From assembly GCF_032017025.1 (NCBI RefSeq), contig NZ_DALZQO010000001.1:186001-250000 (forward strand): a stretch of 64,000 bases of DNA, read 5' to 3'. The translations under genes were made by a program, and so were the position numbers. Every line of letters begins with the position of its first letter. The stretch's first letter is position 1. The notes below the pieces were generated by a model that was not told where the DNA came from, searched no databases, and saw only the letters and a list, made by a program, of their open reading frames with translations. Of the stretch, positions 52,146-61,110 are shown one piece after another. The stretch comes from Hydrogenoanaerobacterium sp032017025 (GTDB lineage: Bacteria; Bacillota; Clostridia; Oscillospirales; Ruminococcaceae).

Positions 52146-52188
52146 ATACTTACAAAGTAAGTATAGCTTTTCGGACAAGGTGTGTCAA
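52146..52188 (-). promoter_or_regulatory. Promoter of the SAM hydrolase-ECF operon with 19-bp operator
   Basis: On the minus strand TTGACA (52183-52188) and TATACT (52160-52165) lie 17 bp apart. A perfect dyad of 8-bp arms, ATACTTAC and GTAAGTAT around three bases (52146-52164), covers the -10 box and start point, as expected of a repressor site. No regulator gene lies nearby. Confidence 0.75.
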
Positions 52189-52222
52189 CCACGTTTTGCC
52201 ATGTTCTAAAGTTTCAGGGTGT

Positions 52223-52266
52223 AAAAAATCTGCTGTGTTCCATGTTTTCACACAGCAGATTTTTGC
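52223..52266. terminator. Bidirectional terminator after the PqqD-family gene
   Basis: AAATCTGCTGTGT and ACACAGCAGATTT pair around a loop of about 14 bases, with an A run and a T run on the two sides. It ends the minus-strand OPT-PqqD transcript ahead of the next promoter. Confidence 0.85.
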
Positions 52267-52292
52267 CTGTATTTTTATTTGCAGCAATCAGG

Positions 52293-52643
52293 CTAAAAAC
52301 TTATAAATTTATAATTACTTAATATTCCAAAAAATGTGATAATCCGGTTGTACAGCGGCTCGGCATTTTCGCCAAAGCGCTCTTTTACCTCCTGCGCAAT
52401 CTCGTAAACACTGCGCGTTCCGTCAATTCGTTCCCAAATAAAGCTGCCCAGTTCATCCAGCTGGATACGACTGCTCTCGGGTTTACGGAAAGCATGCTGT
52501 GCAATCCTATCGTAAAATCCTGTGTGCGGTATTTTCACCACTATGCTGCCGTCATCCCTTTGCTCCCAAAAATAACAGGGGTTACGCTTTGGTATATAGT
52601 CAAGGTAGTTTGCGGTAGACCTCTTGTAGTGTTTCATTCGCAC
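52293..52643 (-). CDS. Stand-alone PqqD-family protein
   Basis: A 116-residue protein. The C-terminal 60 residues (IQLDELGSFIWERIDGTRSV followed by YEIAQEVKERF) have the PqqD fold, which in peptide-modification systems presents a precursor peptide to a radical-SAM enzyme. The N-terminal half (DYIPKRNPCYFWEQRDDGSI) is specific to this subgroup. No radical-SAM enzyme, precursor or maturase is visible in the window. The GTG start at 52643 overlaps the OPT stop by one base (TAGTG); an ATG two codons on is possible. OPT-PqqD pairing recurs in Clostridia as far as I recall; its meaning is unknown. Confidence 0.8.
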   Translation of the reverse strand: MRMKHYKRSTANYLDYIPKRNPCYFWEQRDDGSIVVKIPHTGFYDRIAQHAFRKPESSRIQLDELGSFIWERIDGTRSVYEIAQEVKERFGENAEPLYNRIITFFGILSNYKFISF

Positions 52644-54559
52644 TACCTCGACCGTTCTTTGTGAAGGAGCGACGCTTTAAACAGGGTAAAGATAAGAATG
52701 ATAAAGAAAATGAGGGAGCCGATATTGCCCAGCGAAATTCCCCGCTGCGTAAGATCAATCGCCTCGCCAAACGTACCGACACCAAACGGAACGATGGCAA
52801 ACACGGCAAGCAGAATTCCGACCAGCCCTTCTCCCGCAATCATACCCGAGGTGTAAAGCACACCGCGATCAATGGCATCCTTGCGTTTTTCATCCGAAAT
52901 GTTTTTCTTTTTCTCAAAAAACAAACGAACTAAGCCGCCAACCATAATGCCCGCGCTTAAATGAATGGGCAGATAAAGCCCAACTGCAAATGGCAGCACG
53001 GGGATACCGAGTATCTCTACCGCAATTGCAATGCCTGCACCTGCAAACACCAAATTCCACGGAAGGTTACCGCCCATAACACCCTCTACTACCATCTTCA
53101 TCAAAATTGCCTGTGGTGCGGGCAGCTCGGTAGAACCATAACCCCATGCGGCGTTGAGCAAATAAAGCACACCGCCAATGGCAAGTGAGGCTGCAATAAC
53201 ACCAATCATCTCACCATATTGCTGCTTTTTGGGAGTTGCCCCCAAAATATACCCTGTTTTAAGATCCTGCGAGGTATCGCCTGCAATTGCCGCAACAATA
53301 CAGATGATGGAGCCTATGGCGATTGCGCCCAGCATACCCTCGCGCCCGACGAGGCCGGTTGCTTTGAGCAGCAGGGTGGAAATAAGAAGCGTTGCAATTG
53401 CCATACCCGAAACAGGGTTGTTGCTGCTGCCCACCAGCCCTACCAGGCGTGCGGATACTGTAGCAAAAAAGAAACCGAATACAGCGATAATAACCGCGCC
53501 GTATAAAGGCACAGGAAACACAGGCAGCAGCCAAATAGCGATGATGATGATGATGACAGCACCCAGAATAATTTTGATATTGATGTCCTCATCGGTTCTC
53601 AGCCCGGTATCCTCCTCCCGGTTGCTCGATAAGCCTTTTAGCGCCTGGCTAAAGGTTTTGACGATAAGCGGCAGTGATTTAATCAGGCTCATAATACCGC
53701 CGGCAGCTACAGCACCCGCGCCGATATAACGAACATAGTTGCTCCAAATATCGAACGAGCCGAGCGCGCTGATTGGCTCGGTGGCCGGGAACATAACCGC
53801 ACTGCCGCCAAACAAGCTGATTACCGGCATGAGCACCAGCCAGCTGACAATACCACCTGCCAGCATATAGCCTGCAATACGCGGCCCGCAGATATAACCG
53901 ACACCCACCAGTGCGGGCAGTACATCCACACCCACGCCCGAGCCCTTGTAAGCTTTTACCTCATAATGCACTTCGCTGGGGAACAGCTTGAGTCCATCGG
54001 CTATAAATTTGTAAAGGGCAGCAATTCCAAGCCCACCGAATACAGCAGATGCTTTTGTTCCGCCCTCTTCCCCTGCAAGCAGAACCTCGGCACAGGCAGT
54101 GCCCTCGGGGTAGGGCAGAACTCCATGCTCTTTTACAATGAGTGCTTTGCGCAGCGGTATCATAAACAAAACACCCAGCAAACCGCCCACCAGTGCAATG
54201 AGCGATATTTCAGTCAGAGACGGAGCGCCCTGCCCCCATTCTGCCATCCACATAAACATTGCGGGCAATGTGAAGATGGCGCCGGCGGCAACCGATTCGC
54301 CCGCTGAACCAATGGTTTGCACCATATTATTTTCGAGAATAGAATCTTTTCGAAGAATTAGTCGAATAATACCCATAGATATGACAGCCGCCGGAATGGA
54401 AGCCGACACCGTCATGCCCACACGCAGACCGAGATAGGCGTTTGCCGCACCAAACAGCACTGCCAGCAAAATACCCAGTATGATAGATGTGAACGTAAAC
54501 TCAGGCATTACTTTTCCGGCTGGGATAAATGGTTTGAAATCATCTTTTGAGTTTGCCAT
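52643..54559 (-). CDS. OPT family oligopeptide transporter
   Basis: A 638-residue transporter with about fourteen to sixteen helices. VFFGAANAYLGLRVGMTVSA-like sequence in the form LFGAANAYLGLRVGMTVSA is at about residues 36-54, and SSNNPVSGMAIATLLIS is the prokaryotic OPT signature. Bacterial OPT proteins import oligopeptides or metal chelates with protons. The ATG lies behind AAAGGATG. It is coupled to the PqqD-family gene, and the PepD dipeptidase lies upstream, though a terminator separates them. The import-then-hydrolysis reading with PepD is plausible but unproven. Confidence 0.92.
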   Translation of the reverse strand: MANSKDDFKPFIPAGKVMPEFTFTSIILGILLAVLFGAANAYLGLRVGMTVSASIPAAVISMGIIRLILRKDSILENNMVQTIGSAGESVAAGAIFTLPAMFMWMAEWGQGAPSLTEISLIALVGGLLGVLFMIPLRKALIVKEHGVLPYPEGTACAEVLLAGEEGGTKASAVFGGLGIAALYKFIADGLKLFPSEVHYEVKAYKGSGVGVDVLPALVGVGYICGPRIAGYMLAGGIVSWLVLMPVISLFGGSAVMFPATEPISALGSFDIWSNYVRYIGAGAVAAGGIMSLIKSLPLIVKTFSQALKGLSSNREEDTGLRTDEDINIKIILGAVIIIIIAIWLLPVFPVPLYGAVIIAVFGFFFATVSARLVGLVGSSNNPVSGMAIATLLISTLLLKATGLVGREGMLGAIAIGSIICIVAAIAGDTSQDLKTGYILGATPKKQQYGEMIGVIAASLAIGGVLYLLNAAWGYGSTELPAPQAILMKMVVEGVMGGNLPWNLVFAGAGIAIAVEILGIPVLPFAVGLYLPIHLSAGIMVGGLVRLFFEKKKNISDEKRKDAIDRGVLYTSGMIAGEGLVGILLAVFAIVPFGVGTFGEAIDLTQRGISLGNIGSLIFFIILIFTLFKASLLHKERSR

Positions 54560-54621
54560 TTAGACGCATCCTTTCACTTCTTATACGCAGCTAGTATGCG
54601 AAAAAATGTACTACTCTATGC

Positions 54622-54653
54622 AAAAAGCGGCATTCACGTATGCGAATGCCGCC
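54622..54653 (-). terminator. Terminator after pepD
   Basis: GGCGGCATTCG and GAATGCCGC pair on the minus strand around a short loop and run into TTTTTG, 25 bp behind the pepD stop. Confidence 0.85.
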
Positions 54654-54677
54654 CAAAATATTGTTTTTTGTTTTTAC

Positions 54678-56144
54678 TTATGCTTGTTTTTTCGTCAAAT
54701 CCTCCAGCACCCCAATCAGCAGCTTCCAAAAACGTTCGCATGAGGCAAGCTCAAGACGCTCGTCGGGGGTGTGGCAGCCGTACATAGTAGGACCTATTGC
54801 AATCGCATCAAGCCCCGGCAGCTTATCGATAAACAAACCGCACTCAAGACCTGCATGAATTGCTTCAATTTTCATCTCGCCACCAAACAGCTTACGGTAG
54901 CTTTCGCAGAGCACATCGCGAATATGCGAATTTTCCGCATAGCTCCAGCCGGGGTATTCGCTGTCGCAGGTAAGTTTGCAGCCAAACAAATCAGACAGTA
55001 GCGTAAGCTCTTTTTTGGTCTCCTGCTGTAGTGATGCCACCGAGCTTCTGGGGGAGAAATACACTACGGTCTTGGTATCGTCGGTTGTAATAACACCAAG
55101 GTTTACCGAGCATACGACAAAATTGCCTGCAAGCACATTTCTTTTTCTCATACCGTTAGGCGCTAAAAATACAAGTTTTACAATTGCGTCGGTGGTATCC
55201 TTGCTCATCATTTGCTGCGGCAGCGCAGTTTGTGCAAGCTCCACACGGAAGTCCGGTTCTGCTGCGGCAAGCTCCGCATGGATATCCTCTGCGGCGGCGG
55301 TGATGATAGCTTTTGCCTTTGCCAAATCTTCTTCGCTATGGAAAGCAAGAGTGCAGTCGCATTCGCGTGCAATGGCGTTGTCTTTGCTGCCGCCGGTGAT
55401 AGTAACAAGGTTTGCATCCACCTCAAGTAATACACTGTACAAAATTCTGCCCATCACCTTGTTTGCGTTGGCATGCTCCAAATGAATATCCGCGCCTGAA
55501 TGGCCGCCAAGCAAACCACGAACCGCAACCTGCAGCCCGTAAGCCCCTTCCGTTTCTACCCAGTCAATAGTTTTGTGCAGGCGGATTCTCATGCCCCCCG
55601 CGCAGCTTACTGTTGCAATGCCCTCTTCCTCAGAATCGAGGTTGATCATGGTTCTGGCACTGAGCACGCCGCCGTCCAACGCTACTGCGCCAAACAGCCC
55701 CGTTTCCTCCTGTACTGTGAATACACACTCAAGCGGTGGGTGTTTGAGCGAATCATCCGCCAAAACAGCAAGCATCAGTGCCACGGCAATGCCGTTATCC
55801 GCTCCGAGGGTAGTCCCCTTTGCACAGAGGTAGCCGTCTTTTACCTCAAGCTTGATACCCTCTTTTTCAAAATCATGGGCAGTTCCCGCATTTTTTTCAC
55901 ACACCATATCGGTATGTCCCTGCAGCATCACCGCAGGCAAACCCTCGCAGCCCGCGCTGCCCGCCTTTTTGATGATAACATTGTGTATCTCGTCACGGTA
56001 GCAGAAAAGATTATGTTTTTTTGCAAACACTTCAAGATAATCCGCCATCCCCTTCTCATTGCCGGAGGAGCGTGGAATTGCGGAAATTTCTTCAAAATAT
56101 TGAAAAATCGCTTTTGGTTCATAACCCTTTACGATATATTCCAT
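54678..56144 (-). CDS. pepD: Aminoacyl-histidine dipeptidase (PepD, M20 family)
   Basis: Broad-specificity zinc dipeptidase of the M20 family that acts on Xaa-His peptides. The 488-residue length is standard. Metal-site blocks are GHTDMVCEKN (about residues 76-85), LGADNGIAVALML, and VQEETGLFGA with the catalytic Glu; HAGLECGLF near the C-terminus supplies the last His. GLLGGHSGADIHLEHANANK is the dimer-domain signature. The ATG lies behind TTAGGAGATG. A promoter with a small dyad lies upstream, and the OPT transporter gene follows behind a terminator. Confidence 0.94.
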   Translation of the reverse strand: MEYIVKGYEPKAIFQYFEEISAIPRSSGNEKGMADYLEVFAKKHNLFCYRDEIHNVIIKKAGSAGCEGLPAVMLQGHTDMVCEKNAGTAHDFEKEGIKLEVKDGYLCAKGTTLGADNGIAVALMLAVLADDSLKHPPLECVFTVQEETGLFGAVALDGGVLSARTMINLDSEEEGIATVSCAGGMRIRLHKTIDWVETEGAYGLQVAVRGLLGGHSGADIHLEHANANKVMGRILYSVLLEVDANLVTITGGSKDNAIARECDCTLAFHSEEDLAKAKAIITAAAEDIHAELAAAEPDFRVELAQTALPQQMMSKDTTDAIVKLVFLAPNGMRKRNVLAGNFVVCSVNLGVITTDDTKTVVYFSPRSSVASLQQETKKELTLLSDLFGCKLTCDSEYPGWSYAENSHIRDVLCESYRKLFGGEMKIEAIHAGLECGLFIDKLPGLDAIAIGPTMYGCHTPDERLELASCERFWKLLIGVLEDLTKKQA

Positions 56145-56178
56145 TTCTTACATCTCCTAAAAAATTATATTTTATTTT

Positions 56179-56207
56179 ATTCTATACCATAGTGGTAACA
56201 AAATCAA
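56179..56207 (-). promoter_or_regulatory. pepD promoter with dyad
   Basis: On the minus strand TTGATT (56202-56207) and TAGAAT (56179-56184) are 17 bp apart. The spacer ends in TACC, five bases, GGTA, directly touching the -10 box, the same arrangement as in the rubrerythrin promoter. The rest of the 270-bp divergent region up to 56414 holds no recognisable gene or promoter for the plus strand. Confidence 0.55.
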
Positions 56208-56414
56208 CTATAGCTTTTTTCATGAAAAAGCGGAAAAATCTGCAGCCGGTCTGTCACGTAATTTATCTTTTAAGTAAAATGAGTTTGTTGCTGTTCCGTT
56301 TTGTATGTGAAATGAGGCAAAAGTGCTGCAACGGGCAACATTGGCAAAGTATAAATCTGCACCACTGACGGAAACTAAAATCATCTAAGAAAAATTCGAG
56401 GTGACCTTATTGCT

Positions 56415-57689
56415 ATGAATGTTCCTTTTTCTCCGCCCGATATTACCAACCTTGAAATAAAAGAAGTAGTTGACACGCTAAAATCGGGGTGGCTGACGAC
56501 CGGCCCTAAAACCAAGCTGTTTGAACAGCAAATTGCCGCCTACTGCCATACCAAACAGGCGGTGTGCCTGAACTCGGCCACGGCTGCGCTTGAGCTTACC
56601 CTGCATGTTCTAGGCGTTGGCCCCGGCGATGAGGTGATCACCAGCGTTTATACCTATACCGCCTCGGCAAGTGTCATCTGCCACGTGGGCGCAACGCCCG
56701 TTCTCATTGATACCGCGCCCGATTCTTACGAAATGGATTACGATGCGCTGGAGCGTGCAATCACACCCAAGACCAAGGTGATTATTCCGGTAGATGTGGG
56801 CGGCGTACTATGTGATTACGAGCGCATTTTTGAGATAGTGCGGCGATGCAGCGGCAAGTTTACCCCGCGGGGTGCTTTGCAGGCATTGTATGGGCGCGTC
56901 GTGGTGCTGGCAGATGCAGCGCACAGTTTTGGCGCCACACAGGGCGGCAGGCAAAGCGGGGAGCTTGCCGATTTTACGTGCTTTTCGTTCCACGCTGTAA
57001 AAAACCTTACCACAGGCGAGGGCGGTGCGGTGACATGGCGCGAACATAACGGCGTTAACAGCAAGCAGCTTTACCAAGAGTATCAGCTTTTGTCCTTACA
57101 TGGTCAATCAAAGGATGCGCTTGCAAAAAGCAAGGCAGGGGCATGGGAATATGATATCATTTCACCTGCCTACAAGTGCAACATGACCGACATCATGTCC
57201 TCCCTTGGTTTGGCGCAGCTGCGCCGTTACTCGGGGCTGCTGCAGCGGCGCAGAGAGCTGATTGAGCGCTATGACCGCGCTTTTTCTGATTGCAACGTGC
57301 AAATTTTACAGCACTTCGGCGATCGTTTTTGTTCCAGCGGGCATTTGTATTTGGTGCGCATGCTCGGTAAAGACGAGGCCTACCGCAATGAGGTGATTAT
57401 AAAACTGGCGGAGGCGGGTATTGCAACCAACGTGCATTACAAGCCGCTGCCTATGCATACCGCCTATCAGCGCCTCGGGTTTCGTATTGCAGAATACCCA
57501 AACGCGTATGCTATGTACTGCAATGAAATTACCTTGCCGTTGTTTTCGGCCATGACAGACCCGCAGCAGGAACATGTGATACACGCTTTTCGCACTATTT
57601 TAAGGGAGGGGATGCGAACCCATGCGGCTAAAAAGCTGGGACAAGCTGCCCGAACAGATGAAAAACGACCAGGTGCGCCCTTACTATGA
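56415..57689 (+). CDS. DegT/DnrJ/EryC1/StrS family PLP aminotransferase
   Basis: Sugar aminotransferase-type enzyme, about 424 residues. The N-terminal MNVPFSPPDITNLEIKEVVD and SGWLTTGPKTKLFE are typical of the UDP-sugar aminotransferases. The PLP lysine lies in FHAVKNLTTGEGG (about residue 199), and ADAAHSFGATQGG holds the PLP-stacking Asp region. The last 22 residues or so overlap the next gene by 68 bases and look non-conserved. With the phosphoglycosyl transferase behind it, it probably makes or loads an amino-deoxy sugar for a surface glycan. No dehydratase or glycosyltransferase lies nearby, so the pathway in this window is incomplete. Confidence 0.9.
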   Translation: MNVPFSPPDITNLEIKEVVDTLKSGWLTTGPKTKLFEQQIAAYCHTKQAVCLNSATAALELTLHVLGVGPGDEVITSVYTYTASASVICHVGATPVLIDTAPDSYEMDYDALERAITPKTKVIIPVDVGGVLCDYERIFEIVRRCSGKFTPRGALQALYGRVVVLADAAHSFGATQGGRQSGELADFTCFSFHAVKNLTTGEGGAVTWREHNGVNSKQLYQEYQLLSLHGQSKDALAKSKAGAWEYDIISPAYKCNMTDIMSSLGLAQLRRYSGLLQRRRELIERYDRAFSDCNVQILQHFGDRFCSSGHLYLVRMLGKDEAYRNEVIIKLAEAGIATNVHYKPLPMHTAYQRLGFRIAEYPNAYAMYCNEITLPLFSAMTDPQQEHVIHAFRTILREGMRTHAAKKLGQAARTDEKRPGAPLL

Positions 57690-58314
57690 AAGCCTGCGCA
57701 GGCGATCTGCCGCTCTTACAGCAAAACGCATCTTTGATTTTACTGCTGCTTTGCTGTTGCTGGCAGTGCTCTCGCCCGTACTGCTTGCTGTATACCTCTC
57801 GATTAAAGCGGAGGAGCCGCGTGAGCCTGCTCTGTTTCGGCAGATTCGCATCACACAATACGGCAGAGAGTTTCGTATCTGCAAGTTTCGCACCATGATC
57901 TGCGGTGCCGACCGCCTCGGCACACAGGTTACCACGCTTGGTGACAGCCGTGTGACACGCGCGGGGCATTTTTTGCGCAAATACCGTCTCGATGAGCTTC
58001 CACAGCTATGGAATATTTTAGCGGGAGATATGAGCTTTGTTGGCACACGCCCGGAGGTACCGAAATACGTAGCGTACTACACTAAGGATATGTGGGCAAC
58101 ACTGTTGCTGCCCGCAGGCATCACCTCCACCGCAAGCATTACGTACAAGGATGAAGAAAAACTGCTGCGTTCGGCAAATAATGCCGATCAAACTTATATA
58201 CAGCAAATTTTGCCTGCAAAAATGCGTTATAATCTGGACGAGCTTGCTCATTTCAGCTTCTGGAACGACCTTAAAATTATAATTCGAACTGTGTTTGAAG
58301 TAGTACATCCATAA
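57622..58314 (+). CDS. Membrane phosphoglycosyl transferase (bacterial sugar transferase family)
   Basis: Moves a phospho-sugar from a UDP-sugar to undecaprenyl phosphate, the first step of glycan assembly. The 230-residue protein has one re-entrant helix (IFDFTAALLLLAVLSPVLLA, about residues 37-56) and the PGT core: FRICKFRTM, DELPQLWNILAGDMSFVGTR followed by PE. These hold the Asp-Glu catalytic dyad. The ATG at 57622 lies inside the end of the aminotransferase gene behind GGAGGGG; an internal ATG at 57658 would avoid most of the overlap. Co-translation with the aminotransferase suggests a shared amino-sugar product. Confidence 0.9.
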   Translation: MRLKSWDKLPEQMKNDQVRPYYESLRRRSAALTAKRIFDFTAALLLLAVLSPVLLAVYLSIKAEEPREPALFRQIRITQYGREFRICKFRTMICGADRLGTQVTTLGDSRVTRAGHFLRKYRLDELPQLWNILAGDMSFVGTRPEVPKYVAYYTKDMWATLLLPAGITSTASITYKDEEKLLRSANNADQTYIQQILPAKMRYNLDELAHFSFWNDLKIIIRTVFEVVHP

Positions 58315-58458
58315 AGCTATGGTGACAATTATCACTTGTTTTCGCCACAACATTTCAAATATCTATCATATTAGCCAAAAATACAAATTTTGCTTGCTAA
58401 CTTTATAAAAAAAGTGCAAAATATAGGTATAGAAATATGAAAAAAGTGTGGTAATGAA

Positions 58459-59784
58459 ATGTTTACAAGAAAACAACTGGTTCGGCTAATTGTGCCATTG
58501 ATTGTTGAACAGCTGCTTGCCGCAACCATTGGTATGGCAGATACTCTGATGGTTTCGGGGTGCGGTGAGGCCGCTGTTTCGGGTGTATCGCTGGTAGATT
58601 CTATCAATTTATTGCTCATTAGTATCTTTGCTGCGCTGGCAACCGGCGGCGCTATTGTTTCGGCTCAGTATTTGGGGCGTGAGGATCACCCAAACGCCAA
58701 CGTTGCGGCAAAGCAGCTTTTGCTTGTAACCACAGGGCTTTCCATGGTAATTATGGCTGTTTGTCTCATTTGGCGAACCTCAATCATTCATGGATTGTTC
58801 GGTGCAGCAGAACCGCTTGTGCTGGAAAATGCGCTGATTTATTTTCTGCTTTCCGCACTATCCTACCCGTTCATCGCCATCTACAACGCTTGTGCCGCAT
58901 TGTTCCGTGCGATGGGAAACTCAAAAATCTCAATGTTTGCATCAATTTTAATGAATGCCGTCAACATTGGAGGCAACGCAATCTTTATATTCGGCTTTAA
59001 TATGGGCGCTGCAGGTGCTGCACTGGCTTCTCTTCTTTCGCGTATATTGGGTGCGGTCATTATGCTGGTGTTTCTGCGCAATCCGCACAATTTTATCCGG
59101 CTCGATAACATATTCAAATTGGGCTTCCATCCGGCAATGATCAAAAATATTTTGCAAATCGGTGTTCCTACCGGATTGGAGAACGGTATGTTTAACATCG
59201 GAAAAATTTTGGTGCAGGGGCTGATTGCCTCTTTTGGCACAGTTGCAATTACCGCAAACGCAGTTGCCAACGGTGTTGCCGCACTGGCACAGATACCCGG
59301 CTCGGCAATTGGGCTTGCAATGGTAACAGTAGTTGGCCAGTGTGTGGGTGCACAGGAGTACGGACAGGCGAAGAAATACGTTTTAAAACTGGGGGGTGCC
59401 GCATACGTATTGATTACAGTAACAAATCTTCTGGTTTTACTCGGTCTTTCTCCAATCATCGGGTGGTATTCGGTATCACCCCAAACGGCCGAAATTGCAA
59501 AACAGCTCATCGTTTACCATGGCGTTTGTTCTATGCTGATCTGGACACCGTCCTTCGCACTGCCCAACGGCTTACGAGCCGCAAACGACGTGCGCTTTAC
59601 GATGATTACCTCCGTGTTTTCCATGTGGGTATTCCGCATCGGTTTCAGCTACATCATCGCTCAGTGGATGGGCTGGGGAGTATTGGGTGTCTGGGTTGCA
59701 ATGAGCATCGACTGGCTGTTCCGTGCCATTGTGTTTGTTACACGTTTCCTAAGCGGAAAGTGGCAGAACAAGCGACTTATCTAA
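58459..59784 (+). CDS. MATE family exporter (second copy)
   Basis: A 441-residue protein with about twelve helices; MFTRKQLVRLIVPLIVEQLL at the start and GMADTLMVSGCGEAAVSGVS are MATE-like. It is only distantly similar to the MATE protein near 12 kb and belongs to another branch. It stands alone on the plus strand between the sugar-transferase gene and the convergent second ABC operon, sharing the bidirectional terminator at 59801-59838 with that operon. The ATG at 58459 has no strong ribosome site. Substrate unknown. Confidence 0.92.
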   Translation: MFTRKQLVRLIVPLIVEQLLAATIGMADTLMVSGCGEAAVSGVSLVDSINLLLISIFAALATGGAIVSAQYLGREDHPNANVAAKQLLLVTTGLSMVIMAVCLIWRTSIIHGLFGAAEPLVLENALIYFLLSALSYPFIAIYNACAALFRAMGNSKISMFASILMNAVNIGGNAIFIFGFNMGAAGAALASLLSRILGAVIMLVFLRNPHNFIRLDNIFKLGFHPAMIKNILQIGVPTGLENGMFNIGKILVQGLIASFGTVAITANAVANGVAALAQIPGSAIGLAMVTVVGQCVGAQEYGQAKKYVLKLGGAAYVLITVTNLLVLLGLSPIIGWYSVSPQTAEIAKQLIVYHGVCSMLIWTPSFALPNGLRAANDVRFTMITSVFSMWVFRIGFSYIIAQWMGWGVLGVWVAMSIDWLFRAIVFVTRFLSGKWQNKRLI

Positions 59785-59800
59785 CTACATATATTGTTAC

Positions 59801-59838
59801 AAAAAAGCCCTGGATGCAATGCATCCAGGGCTTTTTTA
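59801..59838. terminator. Bidirectional terminator between MATE and the second ABC operon
   Basis: AAAAAAGCCCTGGATGCA pairs with TGCATCCAGGGCTTTTTT, a long perfect stem with A and T runs on the two sides. Confidence 0.92.
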
Positions 59839-59847
59839 ATAAGATTT

Positions 59848-61110
59848 TTATTTAATCTTGTTCTTTTCTTTTGCCTGCATAACCTTCTTCCAGGCATAGA
59901 GTGCGAGGGTAACAGCAATGATGCCGTATGCGATAAATACACGGAAGTATTCGCCGATTTCAGCACTGCCAAAGATGTTCTTGCCTGCCATAGGAGAAAC
60001 GTTGAACAGCAGGTGGAACAGCACAGTACCCATAATCGCCTGGCCGACCGTAGCCTTGGATACAGACGCACCGCCGATGAGCAAAGCCGCAGCCGAGAAC
60101 ATACCAACGTTTTCATGTGCGTTGTAGGTACTCATATTGCCGAGATTTTGCAGGAAGATAATCTGACCCAGTGCTGCCAGAACAGTGGAGATACAAACAG
60201 CAATGTTTCTGGTTCTGTTTACATTGATACCCGCAACAGAAGCCACTCCCATATCCTGTCCTACCGCTCTCATATCTTGTCCAAGCTTTGTTTTAAGGAA
60301 AGCCGGAACAAGCAGGCACAGCAGTGCAATTAAGAGGAATGGAACCATGGGAACCTTCACCAATGCTTTGTACTGCTTGAAGAGTGCCATGTTGCCCGCA
60401 GCAAAGCCAAAGATAATAGCAGCGGCAGAAACACCAATGTTAATCAGATTCTTTTTGGTTTTATCTTTTTTCCACAACAGCTTTACAACAAAAACAGCGA
60501 GGAAAATAGCCCCAAAGAAAATAATTGCAGAGAAAATATCAAGCTTCCAGATGTTGTCCAGAGCATATTTCATGTTGGTAAGGTCAATGGTGTTGCGCAC
60601 ACCAATTCCCGATTTACCAATCATGATGCCGGGAGCATCTATGGGAATGATTCCGCCAAGTGCAAACAGGAAAATAAACTGATACACACCCGAAGCAAAG
60701 AAGCCTAGAATCATACCGGCGATCATTTCCTGCCCCTTTGTACGGTTGAGCAGCATACCGGTAAGCCATCCAAACACAATAGCAAGGGGAATCGAAATAA
60801 GCGCCGCAACCACAACGGCTGTAAGCCCCTGCAGCTTCATAACGCAAACAATAAACAGCGCCATCTGACCGGCCATTGCGCCCAATACAATACCGAAGTT
60901 GAGGCCCAAGCCGGCAAGAATTGGAATAATCAGCGAAATAACCAGAAACGCATTTCGGTCAAAGCGGGAGATTACGTCCATCAAAATAATTGCGGGTGAT
61001 GAACCGGAATAGACAACACCCAAAAAGCAAACTATGATGAACACAATCGGTACGATATTTGCAATGACAAATCTTCTAAGTTTGTCCAAAATAGAGTTTT
61101 GATTAACCAT
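59848..61110 (-). CDS. ABC importer permease, second system, second subunit
   Basis: A 420-residue permease closely similar to the one at 17248-18555. The ATG at 61110 (MVNQNSILDKLRRFVIAN) has GGAGG nine bases upstream; the open frame runs further to 61164 without need. NFGIVLGAMAGQMALF, MIAGMILGFFASGVYQFIFL and LGQDMRAVGQDMGVASVAGI match the paralogue in the same places. It ends the operon; unlike the first system there is no M20 peptidase behind it. The start overlaps the upstream permease by eight bases. Confidence 0.92.
   Translation of the reverse strand: MVNQNSILDKLRRFVIANIVPIVFIIVCFLGVVYSGSSPAIILMDVISRFDRNAFLVISLIIPILAGLGLNFGIVLGAMAGQMALFIVCVMKLQGLTAVVVAALISIPLAIVFGWLTGMLLNRTKGQEMIAGMILGFFASGVYQFIFLFALGGIIPIDAPGIMIGKSGIGVRNTIDLTNMKYALDNIWKLDIFSAIIFFGAIFLAVFVVKLLWKKDKTKKNLINIGVSAAAIIFGFAAGNMALFKQYKALVKVPMVPFLLIALLCLLVPAFLKTKLGQDMRAVGQDMGVASVAGINVNRTRNIAVCISTVLAALGQIIFLQNLGNMSTYNAHENVGMFSAAALLIGGASVSKATVGQAIMGTVLFHLLFNVSPMAGKNIFGSAEIGEYFRVFIAYGIIAVTLALYAWKKVMQAKEKNKIK

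Noticed and set aside
53178..53729. 183-codon open frame on the plus strand
   Set aside because: Antisense shadow of the OPT transporter; no domain.
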